This document shows, piece by piece, positions 1-12,950 of a stretch of 64,000 bases of DNA; position 1 is the stretch's first letter; each line of letters begins with the position of its first letter. Location: contig NC_088320.1 of assembly GCF_910592395.1 (NCBI RefSeq), forward strand, positions 2,854,001-2,918,000, in the 5' to 3' direction. Both the position numbers and the translations under genes were made by a program. The DNA is from Lineus longissimus. Lineage: Eukaryota > Nemertea > Pilidiophora > Heteronemertea > Lineidae. The notes beneath the pieces are model-generated. The model saw only the letters and a list, made by a program, of their open reading frames with translations. It did not search any database and was not told the origin of the DNA.

Positions 1-393
1 CGCGAACAACGAAGAGTTCAACTTATAAACACTGACTATTATCACTGAATCGTATCCCAGTCCACTGGGTACATATTCACTTGCAACCGACCCGAAGGAT
101 GCGGTTGATTCGACAAGAACCTTCGCCCTAGGGCGAATCCACCTATTAACCTAGGGACAAGGTCGCTACTCAACTTGTTCAAATTGTGTGAATCACGGTT
201 TGAATTTTCTATGTACATTGTACACTTGTGAACGGGTACTTTTGACGAGACTCATTCACACACTGGCAAGTTAGAAGCAACCACAAGGTGCATAATAGCT
301 CTCACACAGCTTCGATAGTTCCAGAAATAGTCGATAAGTGGCATTGGTACCGCTTCGTATTCTCACTATATCCAAAAGGTGGCGTGACGCCGG
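1..393. other. 3' flank of the receptor gene
   Basis: This stretch lies downstream of the receptor stop codon on the minus strand. I see no AATAAA or ATTAAA on that strand, so the poly(A) site either uses a variant signal or lies outside the window. Nothing else is recognisable. Confidence 0.5.
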
Positions 394-2736
394 TCACGTC
401 TTATGGAAGTCACCTTTAAGAATCCGTAAGAAAACTTTCTTGAATTGCGCATTTGCGAACGCATAACAAAACGGATTGATGGGACTGTTCAGATAGCACA
501 GCCAGTACGAAATATTATAGAGATCCAAATTAACACAAGTCGGACACCAGCCCATTATTGGGGACAGTATATGATATGGCGTCCAACATACCACAAAAGC
601 TCCTAGAATAAACGTTATAGTCCTCAACGCTTTTCGCGCGCGATTTTCCGATTTGGATTTTTGTTTTTCCTTTTTTTGTTTACTGCTGCGTTTCCTACTT
701 CCACCCATACTCTTGGAGAGATTCGACATGAGAGAACTACCTAGTTTGTTTTGACTGTTTTTCGATCTGTGCATTCCTTTTTTGCCGCTAGGCGTTGCAT
801 TGAGCGGCGTGAGCTCCTCATTTTGAATGATTTTCGAAACAGTTTTGCCCGAAGAGCTATCGTCAACAGTCTCGACTTGAATAGTCGCCATGGAGATTCC
901 ACCACTATTTTTAGGATCCGAGAACCGGATGCTAGTGTTGCGTGAATGATTGCCGGATTGCATTCCATCGTGGTCCTCCGGCAACAACCCACTATGGTCA
1001 TCCTGGTCGTCTTCGTCTGCTTCGCGGAAAGACTCCCGTTTCTTCCAAACAGGCGACGGCGGACATTCGTCGCGAATCATGTTCCCGTTTGGGCGATTTG
1101 GTAAAATGTCCGTCAACATTTTCATATTTTCCGTCGACTGCAAAGACTTAATGCTTTCCTGGTCAATGTAGCTGACCCCTTGGATCCTATCCGGCGTGGT
1201 CGCTAAGTTCACGCAAGGTGTGCTACCGTCTTTTTCTTTGGCAGTGTGTGATTTTGGCAAGTCAAGAGACAGGTGTTGCTTTCGCCGTTCTAGCGTGGAA
1301 GAGTCGGAGTTTGCAGAGGGCGCGGGGGCGCCGTCCGCGGTATCTAGAAGCGAAGACGACCTATTGGAAGAAAAACCCTCATTATGGTGGGCCAGATCCT
1401 GCGGTTCACTAGAATGCGCGGAGACGGTGTGGTAACCAGAGTCATTCGGAGGAGTATTCGAATTGGAAACCGGTATCGGCACAACTTTTAAACTGGGTAC
1501 ATCCAAACTCGATTTCTTTTTCTCCTCTTTTCTCTTTTTACGTTCTTTTCGCTCCTTAGGAACCTCGTCCGGGAAATGCGATTGTTTGGGAGATTGACTC
1601 TCGTGGTCAGTGTCAGAAGGAAAGGCCGGGCTACTCGACCTTTCGTCGTCCTTCCCGGCTTTACTGAAACTGGTCGTACTGGTGGCCCTGGGCCTATTCG
1701 CACCAGCAACAGACAGCGCAGTCTGATTATTCTCTACCGCATTCTGCTCCCGCCCCGGACTTGTCGCTTTCGACATCCCGATCCCTATTTTAGACATCGT
1801 TTGCCCCGCCATGGAAACGAGGCTGGTCATTTTCTTTTGCTTCGCTTCAGACTTTCTCTGCAGGTTTAACGCAACTTTGTAAATCCCAGTGTACAGCCCA
1901 CACATCACGATTAATGTAATCCAAAAATACCCAACTATCAATAAGGTATTAAACAACGGATCGTTTTGAAACTGCGTGTAGCATACGTTCGGGTCAATCG
2001 TCCGTCCGCCCGCAAAATATTGCCATCCTATAATTGTTGTAAAAAATATGACCGAAGGTATTATCCACGTTAGTGCCACCATGTTTATAACTTTTTTCTC
2101 TGTCCGCCAATTCCGGTATTTAGCTGGAACCTTCACCGAGCAGAAGCGGTCCACAGTTATGAAGAAGACAGTGTATTGCGAAGTCAAACAGACAGTGTAA
2201 TCCAAGGATAACCACAAATCACATATGATCTCCCCGATCGGCCATCTCCCTAACAGTAAGTACATTGTATACAAGTTCATGGAAAAGAATCCTATCAGTA
2301 AATCTGAGACAGCTAAACTTGCAATGAAGTAATTCGTGGGCTGCCGTATAGTCCGGTCTAAAATGAAACTCATTATCACCAAGATGTTGCCTAAAACTGT
2401 CACAATGCTTACAATTCCCGCTAAAACAGCCAAGAGAATAGTGAGCCAAATATCATAGGGCATGGTCGACACTGCGGCCGCCGCTGTCCCGTTTATTGTC
2501 ACGTTTAATCCGCATATCAGGGAGTCGTTAAGTAAACACGGAAAGTCCGTCGGAAGCAACCCAGTTCCGTTGAAACCTAAATCCAGGTCTAACGTGGAGG
2601 CCTCGTACGGCAGCCTCTGGATTGCCTCCAGGTTCTCTTGATCGAGTTTGTTGTCTATCCACGTGTAGTTCACGTGATCGTTTCCCAAGAACGTCACGTT
2701 ATCCAGTATGGTGAGATTTGGCTGCCTGGGCGCCAT
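394..2736 (-). CDS. mAChR-B: B-type muscarinic acetylcholine receptor (class A GPCR), single exon
   Basis: This 780-residue open frame encodes a seven-helix plasma-membrane receptor for acetylcholine that signals through G proteins. Helix 1 lies at about residues 96-122. Other landmarks are D145 in helix 2, C172 paired with C252 of extracellular loop 2, the amine-binding D179 with Y180 in helix 3, DRF in place of DRY at 196-198, W224 in helix 4, WTPYH at 718-722, Y744/W745/Y748 in helix 7, and NPFCY at 754-758. The extracellular tail of about 95 residues has seven N-glycosylation sequons (N7, N13, N23, N56, N70, N78, N82). Intracellular loop 3 spans about 290-702. It is rich in Ser and charged residues and has a Lys/Arg/Glu block at about 394-408. 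Assignment to the B (GAR-2/insect mAChR-B) class rather than A rests on three features recalled for that class: His in place of Asn after WTPY, the helix 3 pattern DYTVC, and the conserved RILKGD tail. Helix 5 lacks its usual proline. The start is the first ATG after an in-frame TAG (2776-2778) and has G at -3 and +4. No break is seen. Confidence 0.95.
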   Translation of the reverse strand: MAPRQPNLTILDNVTFLGNDHVNYTWIDNKLDQENLEAIQRLPYEASTLDLDLGFNGTGLLPTDFPCLLNDSLICGLNVTINGTAAAAVSTMPYDIWLTILLAVLAGIVSIVTVLGNILVIMSFILDRTIRQPTNYFIASLAVSDLLIGFFSMNLYTMYLLLGRWPIGEIICDLWLSLDYTVCLTSQYTVFFITVDRFCSVKVPAKYRNWRTEKKVINMVALTWIIPSVIFFTTIIGWQYFAGGRTIDPNVCYTQFQNDPLFNTLLIVGYFWITLIVMCGLYTGIYKVALNLQRKSEAKQKKMTSLVSMAGQTMSKIGIGMSKATSPGREQNAVENNQTALSVAGANRPRATSTTSFSKAGKDDERSSSPAFPSDTDHESQSPKQSHFPDEVPKERKERKKRKEEKKKSSLDVPSLKVVPIPVSNSNTPPNDSGYHTVSAHSSEPQDLAHHNEGFSSNRSSSLLDTADGAPAPSANSDSSTLERRKQHLSLDLPKSHTAKEKDGSTPCVNLATTPDRIQGVSYIDQESIKSLQSTENMKMLTDILPNRPNGNMIRDECPPSPVWKKRESFREADEDDQDDHSGLLPEDHDGMQSGNHSRNTSIRFSDPKNSGGISMATIQVETVDDSSSGKTVSKIIQNEELTPLNATPSGKKGMHRSKNSQNKLGSSLMSNLSKSMGGSRKRSSKQKKEKQKSKSENRARKALRTITFILGAFVVCWTPYHILSPIMGWCPTCVNLDLYNISYWLCYLNSPINPFCYAFANAQFKKVFLRILKGDFHKT

Positions 2737-5700
2737 TGCTGGGTGGACTAGCGGGTGCGATGATACTGTCTTTCGCTATTTGATTGATGGAGCGGCTTCA
2801 GTTGATGCATACGTCGTCTGCAAAGACAAAGAATCGGAGAAGAAATTAGAAATGGCGAGTCGAAGTGTCATAGATGGTGTTGCTCTTATGACTCCCAGCT
2901 CCCTGAAAAACCACATCCATGGAGTGCGTCAGATGAAAGATCTACCGTCGTGTCGACTGAGAATTTCTCTGAAAAAGACCTAAACATAGAGACATGAAGG
3001 AAAATCAGAAATCATGGACAAACCTTCCCCCGCATGCCGTCGACTTGGCAATTATAGCGGTTAGTGCTTGCCATGGTAACTCTTCATCATACTCCAAATA
3101 TCTGCCTTGATTGGTAATCTTTTACAACCAAATGGACCCCAATCTCGACGATAATGTATTTGTTTGTGGTTTATGCGACTCTTTTGATTATGACCATGAC
3201 AACATACATGACATGTGGCACTCTCTTTGAAGAAGCTCGATTGAGGAAGGAAACGGAACTGGTGACGGGAGGTTACCACGGCCGGTGTGGAATTGGTCAG
3301 GAAAGCAATTCACAAGGAAGGTCAGCAGTGAACAACAAAAGAAGATAGACGAAGTGTATAAATGGAGAAGGAGCTAAAGGCAGGGAAACAACTTGTGTCG
3401 ATCACTAACTGATGCCAATTGAGAGCAGAACGCGCAGAAAGCCACGACAAATACATCGTTACAGTAGGGATTTTCACTACTGTTGCCTGCAAAAATGTGT
3501 GGCATGGAGTAATATACTGGCATGAGGAAAAAATGTTTAACACTATAAGATTTACATGTATATGGAAAACTTAAAGCTGTCCGTGGATCCCGTTGTCATG
3601 CTTCTTGGCGTACTAGTAAATATAAATTGAAACCTTAGAGGTGTCTCCGAACGGTTAATATGAAAGTGCAAGCCGACAGGAGGCATATAGCAGCCGGAAG
3701 ACATTGGACAATGCCATGCCATGTGGCCTCTGTGAATGTGGAACAAACTTGCATGTGGTATTGTTATTATAACGCAGATGTCAATACGTTACCAGCAACT
3801 TATTGTAGAAAGCATGTACAAGCTTGGCAAATAGCATAAAAAACGGATGGTTTATGGCTCTTTTGTCGGATTTTTGTTTTCTCCCTCTGTCTACTGCATG
3901 TGCATGCAAGTCTTCCAGGGCAAATGCCGGCGCCGGAGTTCACAACGTACTGAACTTCTTGAATTGATAAAGGCTGGGCACAATAGATGTCGGAGAGTGA
4001 TAATGCGGTGGCTAATGGCTTCTGCGAATCGCGAAAGAAGGAATGACTTACTGCCATTACCCCAAAAACCTATCATTACGGACTTGTCCATGCCATCACG
4101 CAAAGAAGACGCGTCGAAACAAGTCACACGTATCTGTAGACTTTCAGTTTTTTTGTGACATGGTGTTTATGACAGGCATATTCTTCAACAACATACCATG
4201 ATACGCTGTTTTTGCTGAGGTGACAGTTTTATTAGGGCTCAGCTGCCTTGTAACGAACATACGCTGCTCTGGGACCAATAAATGTAGACAATGTTGTCTG
4301 GAGGTACTGAATGCACTGCAAGCACATACATTTACACGATTATAGGTAATCGCTGTGGATATCATATCAAATAGGCATGGCTCTGGAACCTGACTTAAGA
4401 AGGCCACTATATCATTATCAGCAATACTTGGGTCATTTTCGAATACCTTCACGTAGTTCTCGCTTCAACCGCTCTGAAAGTACAGTGTTTGTGGAGAATA
4501 ACTTAGGCCTACCTCTTCGAATCTTCTCAATGAAAAATTCATTAATCTGTCTCTAAAATATAACCCAGCCCAAGGTATGTGCTCCATGCTTTTGTTCTGC
4601 AATTATTGAATTTCTCTGCATCGGCTTCTTCAAAACGATGCCTCTAAGCCTGGAGTCAAATTTGGCGATAGTTCTTGTTTAAGGTCAATGTAATGTAGGT
4701 TAACAGCGTAGGAGGAGTATCACCAACGGTTTCTCGTATGCCATCCTCCTTCATCGAGTATGGTGACGGTGGCCCGTCGGGTCGAATGAATCTTTTATAC
4801 ATAAAAACTGTCTGGGTTGAATAGACGATACTGCCTCTCTGCGGCCAAGTTGCATTGGCTATTCGAAGTATACGGTTCCCGAGAGGGTTTTTGCCAGTAA
4901 GTGGAGACAATTCGATGTAAGGCAGCCACCGCAGAACGTTTAGGAAGCCAACTACACTACTACACGTTCGTTTGGCAGCTTCATCACCTGTGGGTGGGTC
5001 TAACCAACAAATATAGAACATTTTAAGACCATAAGCATTGAGTAATCTTTGTCTTTTTAACAGTCATCAAAACTGGCAGCCATTTCTGTGCGGAATGGAC
5101 TTGGCTTAGGGCGTGCGATGCATGACATAAATCTCTATAAAGCGTATCAATTACTCTCTGTAATATCCTCGGCTTACGCAAGCTTAGTCTGTGATAATAT
5201 CTCCAACTAAAATAAGTATTGACTGCATGGTTATATTGCAAAGGTCAAAGATGCCAGGAAGCTTTTTGATGAAGTGGATTCATATTGTTGTGATACATAC
5301 ATTCATAATGGAAAGTCGTCACCTCCGATCCTCTGATATGTACAGTAACTGTATTCCGATAAATAGTTGCTTATCTCTGCTTGGGACCATCTCACAATTA
5401 CACTGAAGGAGTGAAACGGCAAAAGATGAAATCTCTCTCTCTCTAGGGAAAAATCTCAAATTTCAAATTTTGAACGAATGCTCTTGGCCTTTAACATAAC
5501 CAGCACCTTTTTAGATAGTCCTATCTCATATTACTAGAAGGCTGACACGTTGCCAGTTTTCCAAATGAAAATGAAATTAGTATTAAACCGAATACATTAA
5601 CAACAATGGTTTCTAATCTAAGATAGGGTAAAGCCTCTCCATAATAATGGTACTGTCAGAGAATAGCTGCCTTGTGAGTGATCAAGATAGACGCCCACCA

Positions 5701-8700
5701 AACTATTTTATAGAGAGCTCAAGCAAAACCGATAGGAGCTGGAAAAATATAGGCTGTACTATAACAGGATGTGAAGGGATTGGACTTCAAAGAGAACGGA
5801 GAGAAAAAAAGGGCTGTTACCGGCAAATCTTGGTGTTCATTGGACGCGGGTTGCTTTGACCATTCAGCTGGTGGTGATTCCAACTGTGATAAGCCATCTT
5901 AAATTAGGAAGCCCAGATAATTATCTCACGTCCTGCAACGATGACCGCCAATGCCCTCGGAGTAACGAGTTTGTTCACCTCTTGCCGCGAAAAGGGACAC
6001 ATCTCGCTGAATGAGAAGATGGTGCATGGTCTTTCGCCAAGCAGTGCTCTACTTGCGTCAAGGATCTCCCGACATTATACAGTTGCCGGACACGTTCTTT
6101 TTGGACAATCTGAGCGATTCCGTTGCCTCTCATCAGGTCCAGAGAAAACAACGACATTCACCAAGGATTGAAATGCCATAAAACTCTTCATCTTTGCATA
6201 ACAAAGTACAAGTTGTAGTAAACCTTTACAATTTTGAGGAATCTGCCATAATGCTGAACTGTCAGTCAATCCATACAAGCAAGCTAGCCTTGCTCTTTAA
6301 AATGCCCTTGTGGACCATGAACGCCTACAGACGTGACAGCAAAGGTTGTAGTGCATCAGAATGCTGTGTCAAACCTTCGAATCGTGACTCAGACATTATC
6401 AAAGCCATCAAAGCAATTGGAATTAACCATCTCCCAATAACATTACGTCAAGCTAACTTAGGCTGGAAAACTGTGCATTACACACGATGTATAGAAGACA
6501 CACACACAACCAACGATAACAAAGACAAGGATTTGTTAAAATTCTTGCCTAGGGTTGACTGAGATAAGCGAACGAAAGACCAAACGAAAAAGAAATTGAC
6601 ATTTTATGCTACCGGTGTAAACAGACTGTTGTTTCGCTGGATGTCAGACGCTGTGATGATAGTGCTGAAATGTATTGGATCACTGTTGTGATGTTATGCA
6701 CATGATGACTTTATAACTGAATCAAATGAGGTCAAGGTTGCATTCGTTTTCGACACTTTTTCTCGGCTGCTCTACCCGCCGTTTGCCCAAAGCTATGTAT
6801 CACCATAGACAGAAAATGAGTCAAACTTAAGACATAACATTCCACCACCTGCGTCCTATGTACGATTTACGACTAAGGCACGAGACTTTCATTTTTAACA
6901 AGTGTTACTGCTCTCATTAAAAGATCGTAAAATCGTACGCAAGAAAATTGATGCATTTTCGATGTTATTTTCTAAAAAATATTGCTTTTGCAAAAACAGA
7001 GGGTTTGGAAAGATATGTACTATTCAGTGTCGGGATCACAGAGCAATATACTAGTATGTCACGTTGTGATGCGGGTGGTTTTATTGCGATTTCCCTCAGA
7101 ACGGGGAGTTATGTAGGCTTACCTCTACACTTTAATTCGAAGGAACTTGTTGAATGTCAGCATCTTCAGAGCAAAAATAACGGGATTTCAGAAGTGGCTA
7201 AAAATCACTTTGACGAGAAAAAAGTACACAGAGAAATTAATTCCGGGATGTGCTGCAATCACGACATTCCTTAGCACATCAGTGCACACAATTTGAACAC
7301 CTAACGAATATCGATTGGTCACTAAATGTACAATATTGTGGACGTTTACTCTTTGCCTGCCTATTATAGGTAACAAAAACAAATCCTGCATATTTCATAT
7401 TCCTGTGCAAGCTGGAAACTATGCCTTCATTCAGTACATTTTCACCTGTTTCAGGCACCGCGGGGTGCATGCATCAACAATGCGATTATACGGCCATACA
7501 CTGCTGGTGATAATACACATAACAGTAAGCGCTGCTTGCGAGTACATGTAGTACATTTAGACGTAAATGTACATGCAAGTACATCACATGTCTGTGAGTT
7601 AATTTCAATTGATTCGAATCGGGGAACCAGAAGATTAGTTTTTTAGGAAGCGATGACTGAAACTGCCACACAAAAATCCTTTAAGAATTTGATGAGTTCT
7701 GCGCATCTGGAAAACGAGAGATGACGTCAAATTGCCGAATCTCATTACAGCTACGGAGTAGGGCGAAGCAGGTCCGTATTTAGCCCCCCAAACGTCTCCG
7801 AAATTTCTTTTTTTCATGCAGATTTTGGATAAATATTGGTGATCTGCCCCCGAGACAGCCCCACTGTCACAGGAAAAAAAGCTAACTCCGACCTTGCGAA
7901 TAATATGAGTCGTTACAAAATGTTGTAGTACGAGGGCTTACAGTGACCACGTCCACACGCACTAAACTTAAGTTATTTTGCGATGGAAACATATGATAAT
8001 CCACTCCCCGAGTGGCAGGGTTGAGTGATATGCTATCTTTCACAATTAAATAACCAGGTCCTAAAAAGAAGAATTCTTTCAGTAAGCCAAGATGATCATT
8101 TGAAGATGTCGTTAACTTTCAAGAACCAAGCCTATGCTCCTCGGGGCTGATGTGCTGTCAGTAACAGGCTCCTCGCGTGGAGTTAATCAGCTCCCGAGTC
8201 CCAATCAGGTCATCAATCAAACGTTCCCGCTGATTAAAATTTCAGAGGCGACGTTAAAAATGTCTGAACAGAAAATGTCAGAAGTTGTTAGGATTAAATC
8301 GGGCGGTGCCATGGGTATTTTTAAGCCATTACACCAGCATGATATGGTGCGTGTCTTTATCAGTTAGTTAATCAATTAATTAGTGAATTTGTGAAGTGTT
8401 TAATTGATGTCTGTGTATTCTCATAAACTTGAGACACTCATACTCTAATTTCACCAATGTAAGACCGCTTCGTTAATTCCGTCGAAATCGACACAAATGC
8501 GAAGCCGGTATAAACGCCATGACCATCAAACAACTTGAATCACCACGAACATTATCTTTCAGCAGCCCCAGGCGCTTTTTCCGCCGCCAATACTTACAAT
8601 TTTGATTCTTGCTTTAAATAATCTCAACTGTCACTCAACATGGTTGAAATTCACCCGAAAGTCCGAGTCGACATCCGAAACACTAGCATTGCCTTTACAA

Positions 8701-10412
8701 ACACAGCCTCTGGCACTTTTTCTACCGCCAAAACTAAAACCTCCGCCAGATGTTTCCGAAGTATGTTCACCTGCTATATAATTGACTATATGATAACCTG
8801 TCCCTATCAAAGCACTCTACGGACACAGAGTAATGGACACTTAACTTGCCAAGTACCATTTGGTAGAGAGGATGAAAGAGAGGAGGCTATTCTGGCTGTC
8901 TGATGAAGACCAGTGATGAAGGAACACCACAATGGATCAATAAGTTTAGAAGTGGTTTAATTATTAGCCTACTGCCGACTTTTCCTGGTACAGTACACCT
9001 TTTTGTAAGTAGCATGTAGCGTGTTTCATTCCCGTTCTGACTGCCAAAGTCAAATGTCTTGTAAGGCAAAAGTCAAATGCTTTGTCAATTCTAGTGCCTT
9101 TGGTGGTTTTAAGTGAGACAGATCTTTTGGCAGTCTGATGTTTAGGGACCAGCGATGAAATGAATCCCCGTCAATACGTTTGTTGTCTATAGTGGTTTCG
9201 TGTTTGCCTTACTGACTGAAGTGAGGAAGTAACATCCATCAAGTTCGCGCGACAACACTCTCGTCGTGGCCGCAAAGTTCGCAGGTTTGGCAAACTTATG
9301 GTGCATTTTGTTCCAAGGATGACGCATGAAGTGTAGGCCAAATTCAAAATGTCTCGACGCGGTTTTAGGCGAAATGGCAGCTCCACCGAAAATATAGCCT
9401 TTGGCCATTCAACCCACAGGGCAGCTGTACTCAGCTTCACAGTTAGCAGTAGGATATACGACCGTTAAGGCACTCAATGGACACACGCTAATGGACACTT
9501 GGCGCATCAAGGGTCATTTGGGGAAGAGAGTAAAGTTATTGTAAAGCAACGATTGATATGGCACATTTTGGTCATTACACGAAAACCTTAAATCGGGATA
9601 AGGTTAATTTGTCGGTAATGGTGTCATTTTTCGAAAACACTGTGCCCGCTTAGTTAACACGTAGTTGGTGTTTCTTCGGGGTGGTTTCCAAATCTCAGCT
9701 CCACTCGCAACCCTGCTGATCATTGGTCTTGCAACAGATGTTATGGCATATATAGTATAGCACAGATGATCCTTTTCTGGGTTTCGGTCGCCACTGAAAG
9801 AATGCACAAACAGGCATGTACATCATTGAAAAAGGGGTACATCATCAACGGGTGGAGCATAATTTCTTTCCTTTTTCTCATTTCTGGAAGACATTCCCAG
9901 AGTTACATCTACCCATTTCGTGCAATTTCTAATTAATCAACGCCAATGCCTCTAACATGAAGCAATCGATGTGCATTCCAGTAAGCGAAAAGGCACGTCA
10001 CATCAGGTTTTTAATACACCATGAGCAAGGATTAAACGAGTCCCCGTGAGATGCGTTCAAACTGGCACTGATGATTGAAAAAGAAGTTCTGTGTAACTTA
10101 CTGTTTCTAAAGAAAGATAAAACGTGTGCCTTTGCACACCAAAGTGATTGATGGCAAACTGATTGATGTATAAATGCGACAAGAGATGCGACAGGTTGTT
10201 TTTGAACCGATCAATCCAACGCTAAGGGGAGAAGAAACTGTAACTTCGTTGATAAGCACAAACATTCGAATGGATTCCATTGCCGAATTGGTAACTTTCT
10301 GTCGAATTTTGGATGGGTGAGACAGGCTGGAGTTATTCAGAGTCGAGAACATGCATATTTTTACGCGAAGAGTCGACGAGGTCGAACCTGCGCTCTCTCG
10401 TCATATCCGGCG
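2737..10412. other. Intergenic region upstream of the receptor; no supported gene
   Basis: This 7.7-kb AT-rich spacer should contain the receptor promoter and any 5' untranslated exons, but no TATA box close to the start codon is convincing. Open frames up to 122 codons resemble no family and show no splice context. A short CT run lies at 5432-5444 and a small palindrome (gtacattta/taaatgtac) near 7553-7574. Two motif pairs recur in diverged form: 8811-8880 resembles 9470-9540, and 8893-8950 resembles 9128-9200. This suggests an old local duplication. Confidence 0.5.
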
Positions 10413-10414
10413 TA

Positions 10415-11317
10415 AAATCATGTTCAAAAGTTTATGGACACCAGTTTTTGCACATTTACTCAAAAACGGCTAATCCTATCGTACCCAAATATTCACCAAT
10501 GGTGGAGAATCTTCCTGGCTATCGAATGACGTGATAGTTGATTTCAGGACCAATTGCATAACAAAGTTATTACATAATTTTGAGAGCCATCTATTTTTCA
10601 CTTTTTGGTTGATTTTTTTTAATCGAAGTATAAATCTTGCATCATACAGATAACAATGCTAAGACTTTCTGTGAAGAAAGTATTTGAAAATATCATTTAC
10701 TTTTCATGATATATCAAAATATCAAAATTTTGAGATTCTGAAAATTTTGAGATTTTTCTGATTTTTCGATATATCCTAGTAGTACCCATGTCCCCTGAAT
10801 GAATGGTGATTTTTTTCTGATTTTCAACTAAAGGAACATCTTAAAATTATAATATGAAAATTTTCATACTACCAAGTATCCACCTTTTCTCCGATATATT
10901 TGTTGCTAGCTGTGCTAAATTGGTGCCAATCATTATTTGGGTATGACTTCTCAATGATACAGTTGCAAAAAACCCAAAAATATCAAATTATCAAAATATC
11001 AAAATTTTGATATTTCGATATATCTCAAAACCGAAATGAGATTTATCCAAATTTTTTTCACAGAAAGTCTTAGCAATGTGCAATATATACTGTAGGTTAA
11101 TTTGGTTTTGAAAAATTGATTAACAAAAAAGTAAAAAAAAGATCCCTCTCAAAATTATGTAATAACTTTGTTATGCAATTGGTCCTGATATCAACTATCA
11201 CGTCATTCGATAGCCAAGAAGATTCTCCACCATTGGTGAAAATTTGGGTTCAATAGGATTAGCCGTGTTTGAGAAAATGTGCAAAAACTGGTGTCCATAA
11301 ACTTTTGAACATGATTG
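10415..11317. mobile_element. 903-bp non-autonomous TIR element (MITE-like), TA target site
   Basis: The outer 172 bp at each end (10415-10586 and 11146-11317) are inverted copies with 8 mismatches, about 95% identical. Weaker complementarity continues inward to about 10680 and 11053. A TA dinucleotide abuts both ends (10413-10414 and 11318-11319), which matches the target duplication of the Tc1/mariner superfamily. The interior of about 370 bp is AT-rich, with repeated short blocks of the type atatcaaaa, and has no transposase-like frame. Two open frames of 73 and 75 codons overlapping the arms share their C-terminal peptide only because the arms are copies. The superfamily call is inferred from TA flanks alone. 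Confidence 0.85.
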
Positions 11318-11319
11318 TA

Positions 11320-12947
11320 CATGTATACGCTGCACGCTCTTATAAATAAAACGTTTTTGAGACTTCGAGAAACCATTAATGGCTATTCTGTCAGCACAAA
11401 TATGCACCCAGTAGAAGTTTTTCAAGCATTGGCCATATTGCGTGTTGGCCAGCAGTGTTAACCAAGTTTCTTGCTGTTATCATTACTGGCAAGATAAAAA
11501 AGCGCCAACATTGCACAATCGGCATTTCCATTTGCCGACTCTACTGTTTTACCAGAGCATTAATCGAGGATGGACGTCAATGCAAGAAGATCAGTGCAAT
11601 CTTTACAAAAATTGAGCTAGTGGCATTTTTGATAGCCATGTCGACTTCTACAGATCTGATGTGAGTACAATGAATGTTGTCGCTGTTAATAAGCCGGTGT
11701 CAAGCATTACACTGGGCTGGGCATTCCTAATGCATTCTCCATGAGTCTTTTTGTGGATATTGCTCATTTTCTTTAAATGGGTTTTTTCCTGACCACCTTT
11801 TTGTACGAGTCGCATCTATAACTATGCGCAAGTTGCCAATGATATCCTCCACCATGTTCTAGCAGAAAAAGCCATCAAATCGATTAAGTCAATTAGGTTT
11901 TGAATCGGTCTTTTCTCATCCTCACGTAAACTTAAAATAAATTTCTAATAAATCCCAGTCGATTTTGCCAAAGAATAATATGGTTATTAATTATTTTTTC
12001 TTGTTGCTGTCGCGGCATCTGAGTCGTGAATCGTATCAGCCGACTCCAGGTGTTTTCATGTTAATAGGCCTGAGTGGGCTCTATTGAACGCCACGCTAAT
12101 TACGGCACGTTTGATCGGAAAATTATGCAGCAGTCGCGAATGGTAAATACTTGATGCAGCGGGGGATACTGGATGAAACAAAATGAAAATTAACCCGCCA
12201 GTGGAGGATGATGTTGATTTGAGCCTTTCTGCATGTTCAAAGGGTTTTTTGGCGTCTTATTTTTATCCTAGTATGTTAAAGTCCTAGAACGACCTATGAT
12301 CAAGGGATCGAATTTCCAGTCTCACGGCCCATCCGAATCATCATGAGAAGGGGGGGGGGGGGATTGAGGCACAGATTTGCACCAGACTGCCAAATGCCAG
12401 CCTCGTGACATTACGCAGGCTCGCCTTGCGTGCGTATGAAATATTCAACAATATATTTATAGTAAAGCCATAAAAAGTTACTAATATGATCTTTATTCCA
12501 AACAATGGGTGTATCAAGGAAACTTAGACCGTGATCTAGCATGGATCGTCAGGAATTATGTGTCAGAATCCTCCCTATCAATTCTGAAATTGTTTGGTGA
12601 TGTATTGGTATGGTAGCGTTGCTAGCTCTTCGATTGAAGGCACGTATGTAACTTGCAAAAGATATAACACATTGTGATGTGACAAACTGAATCTCAGCTA
12701 TGCCTATGATTAAAGAAGAAAAGAAGTGCCAAGATTATGATCTTGAAAGTATCAAAATCAATGGTTCAAATTGCGAAGTAAAAAAGATGAACAGCATAAA
12801 AATATCTTAAGTTTTTAAGACGAGGCTCCACTCGATACAGTCTAAGATAATATGAGCATCGCTGTTTTTTACACGAACACCTGTCATTGATATGCAGTAC
12901 AGAAATAGCATGTCTGTGAAAAATTCATGATGTGTTTCGCAGTAACT
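11320..12947. other. Intergenic; no gene recognised
   Basis: This is AT-rich spacer without a supported coding region or RNA gene. The only low-complexity tract of note is a run of 13 G at 12350-12362. Confidence 0.5.
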
Positions 12948-12950
12948 TTA

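Noticed and set aside
741-2449. Several 60-97-codon frames overlapping the receptor
   Set aside because: They are shadows of the receptor coding sequence. None has a family signature.
4656-5021. 121-codon minus-strand frame
   Set aside because: No recognisable domain, no promoter or splice context, and a length compatible with chance.
7600-7640. Possible tRNA B box (gattcgaatc)
   Set aside because: The flanking bases cannot form a TpsiC stem and no A box is found at the right distance.
10313-11425. Two frames sharing a C-terminal peptide (LHI-S-TANPI...)
   Set aside because: The shared peptide comes from the inverted arms of the 903-bp element read on opposite strands. It is not a gene family.
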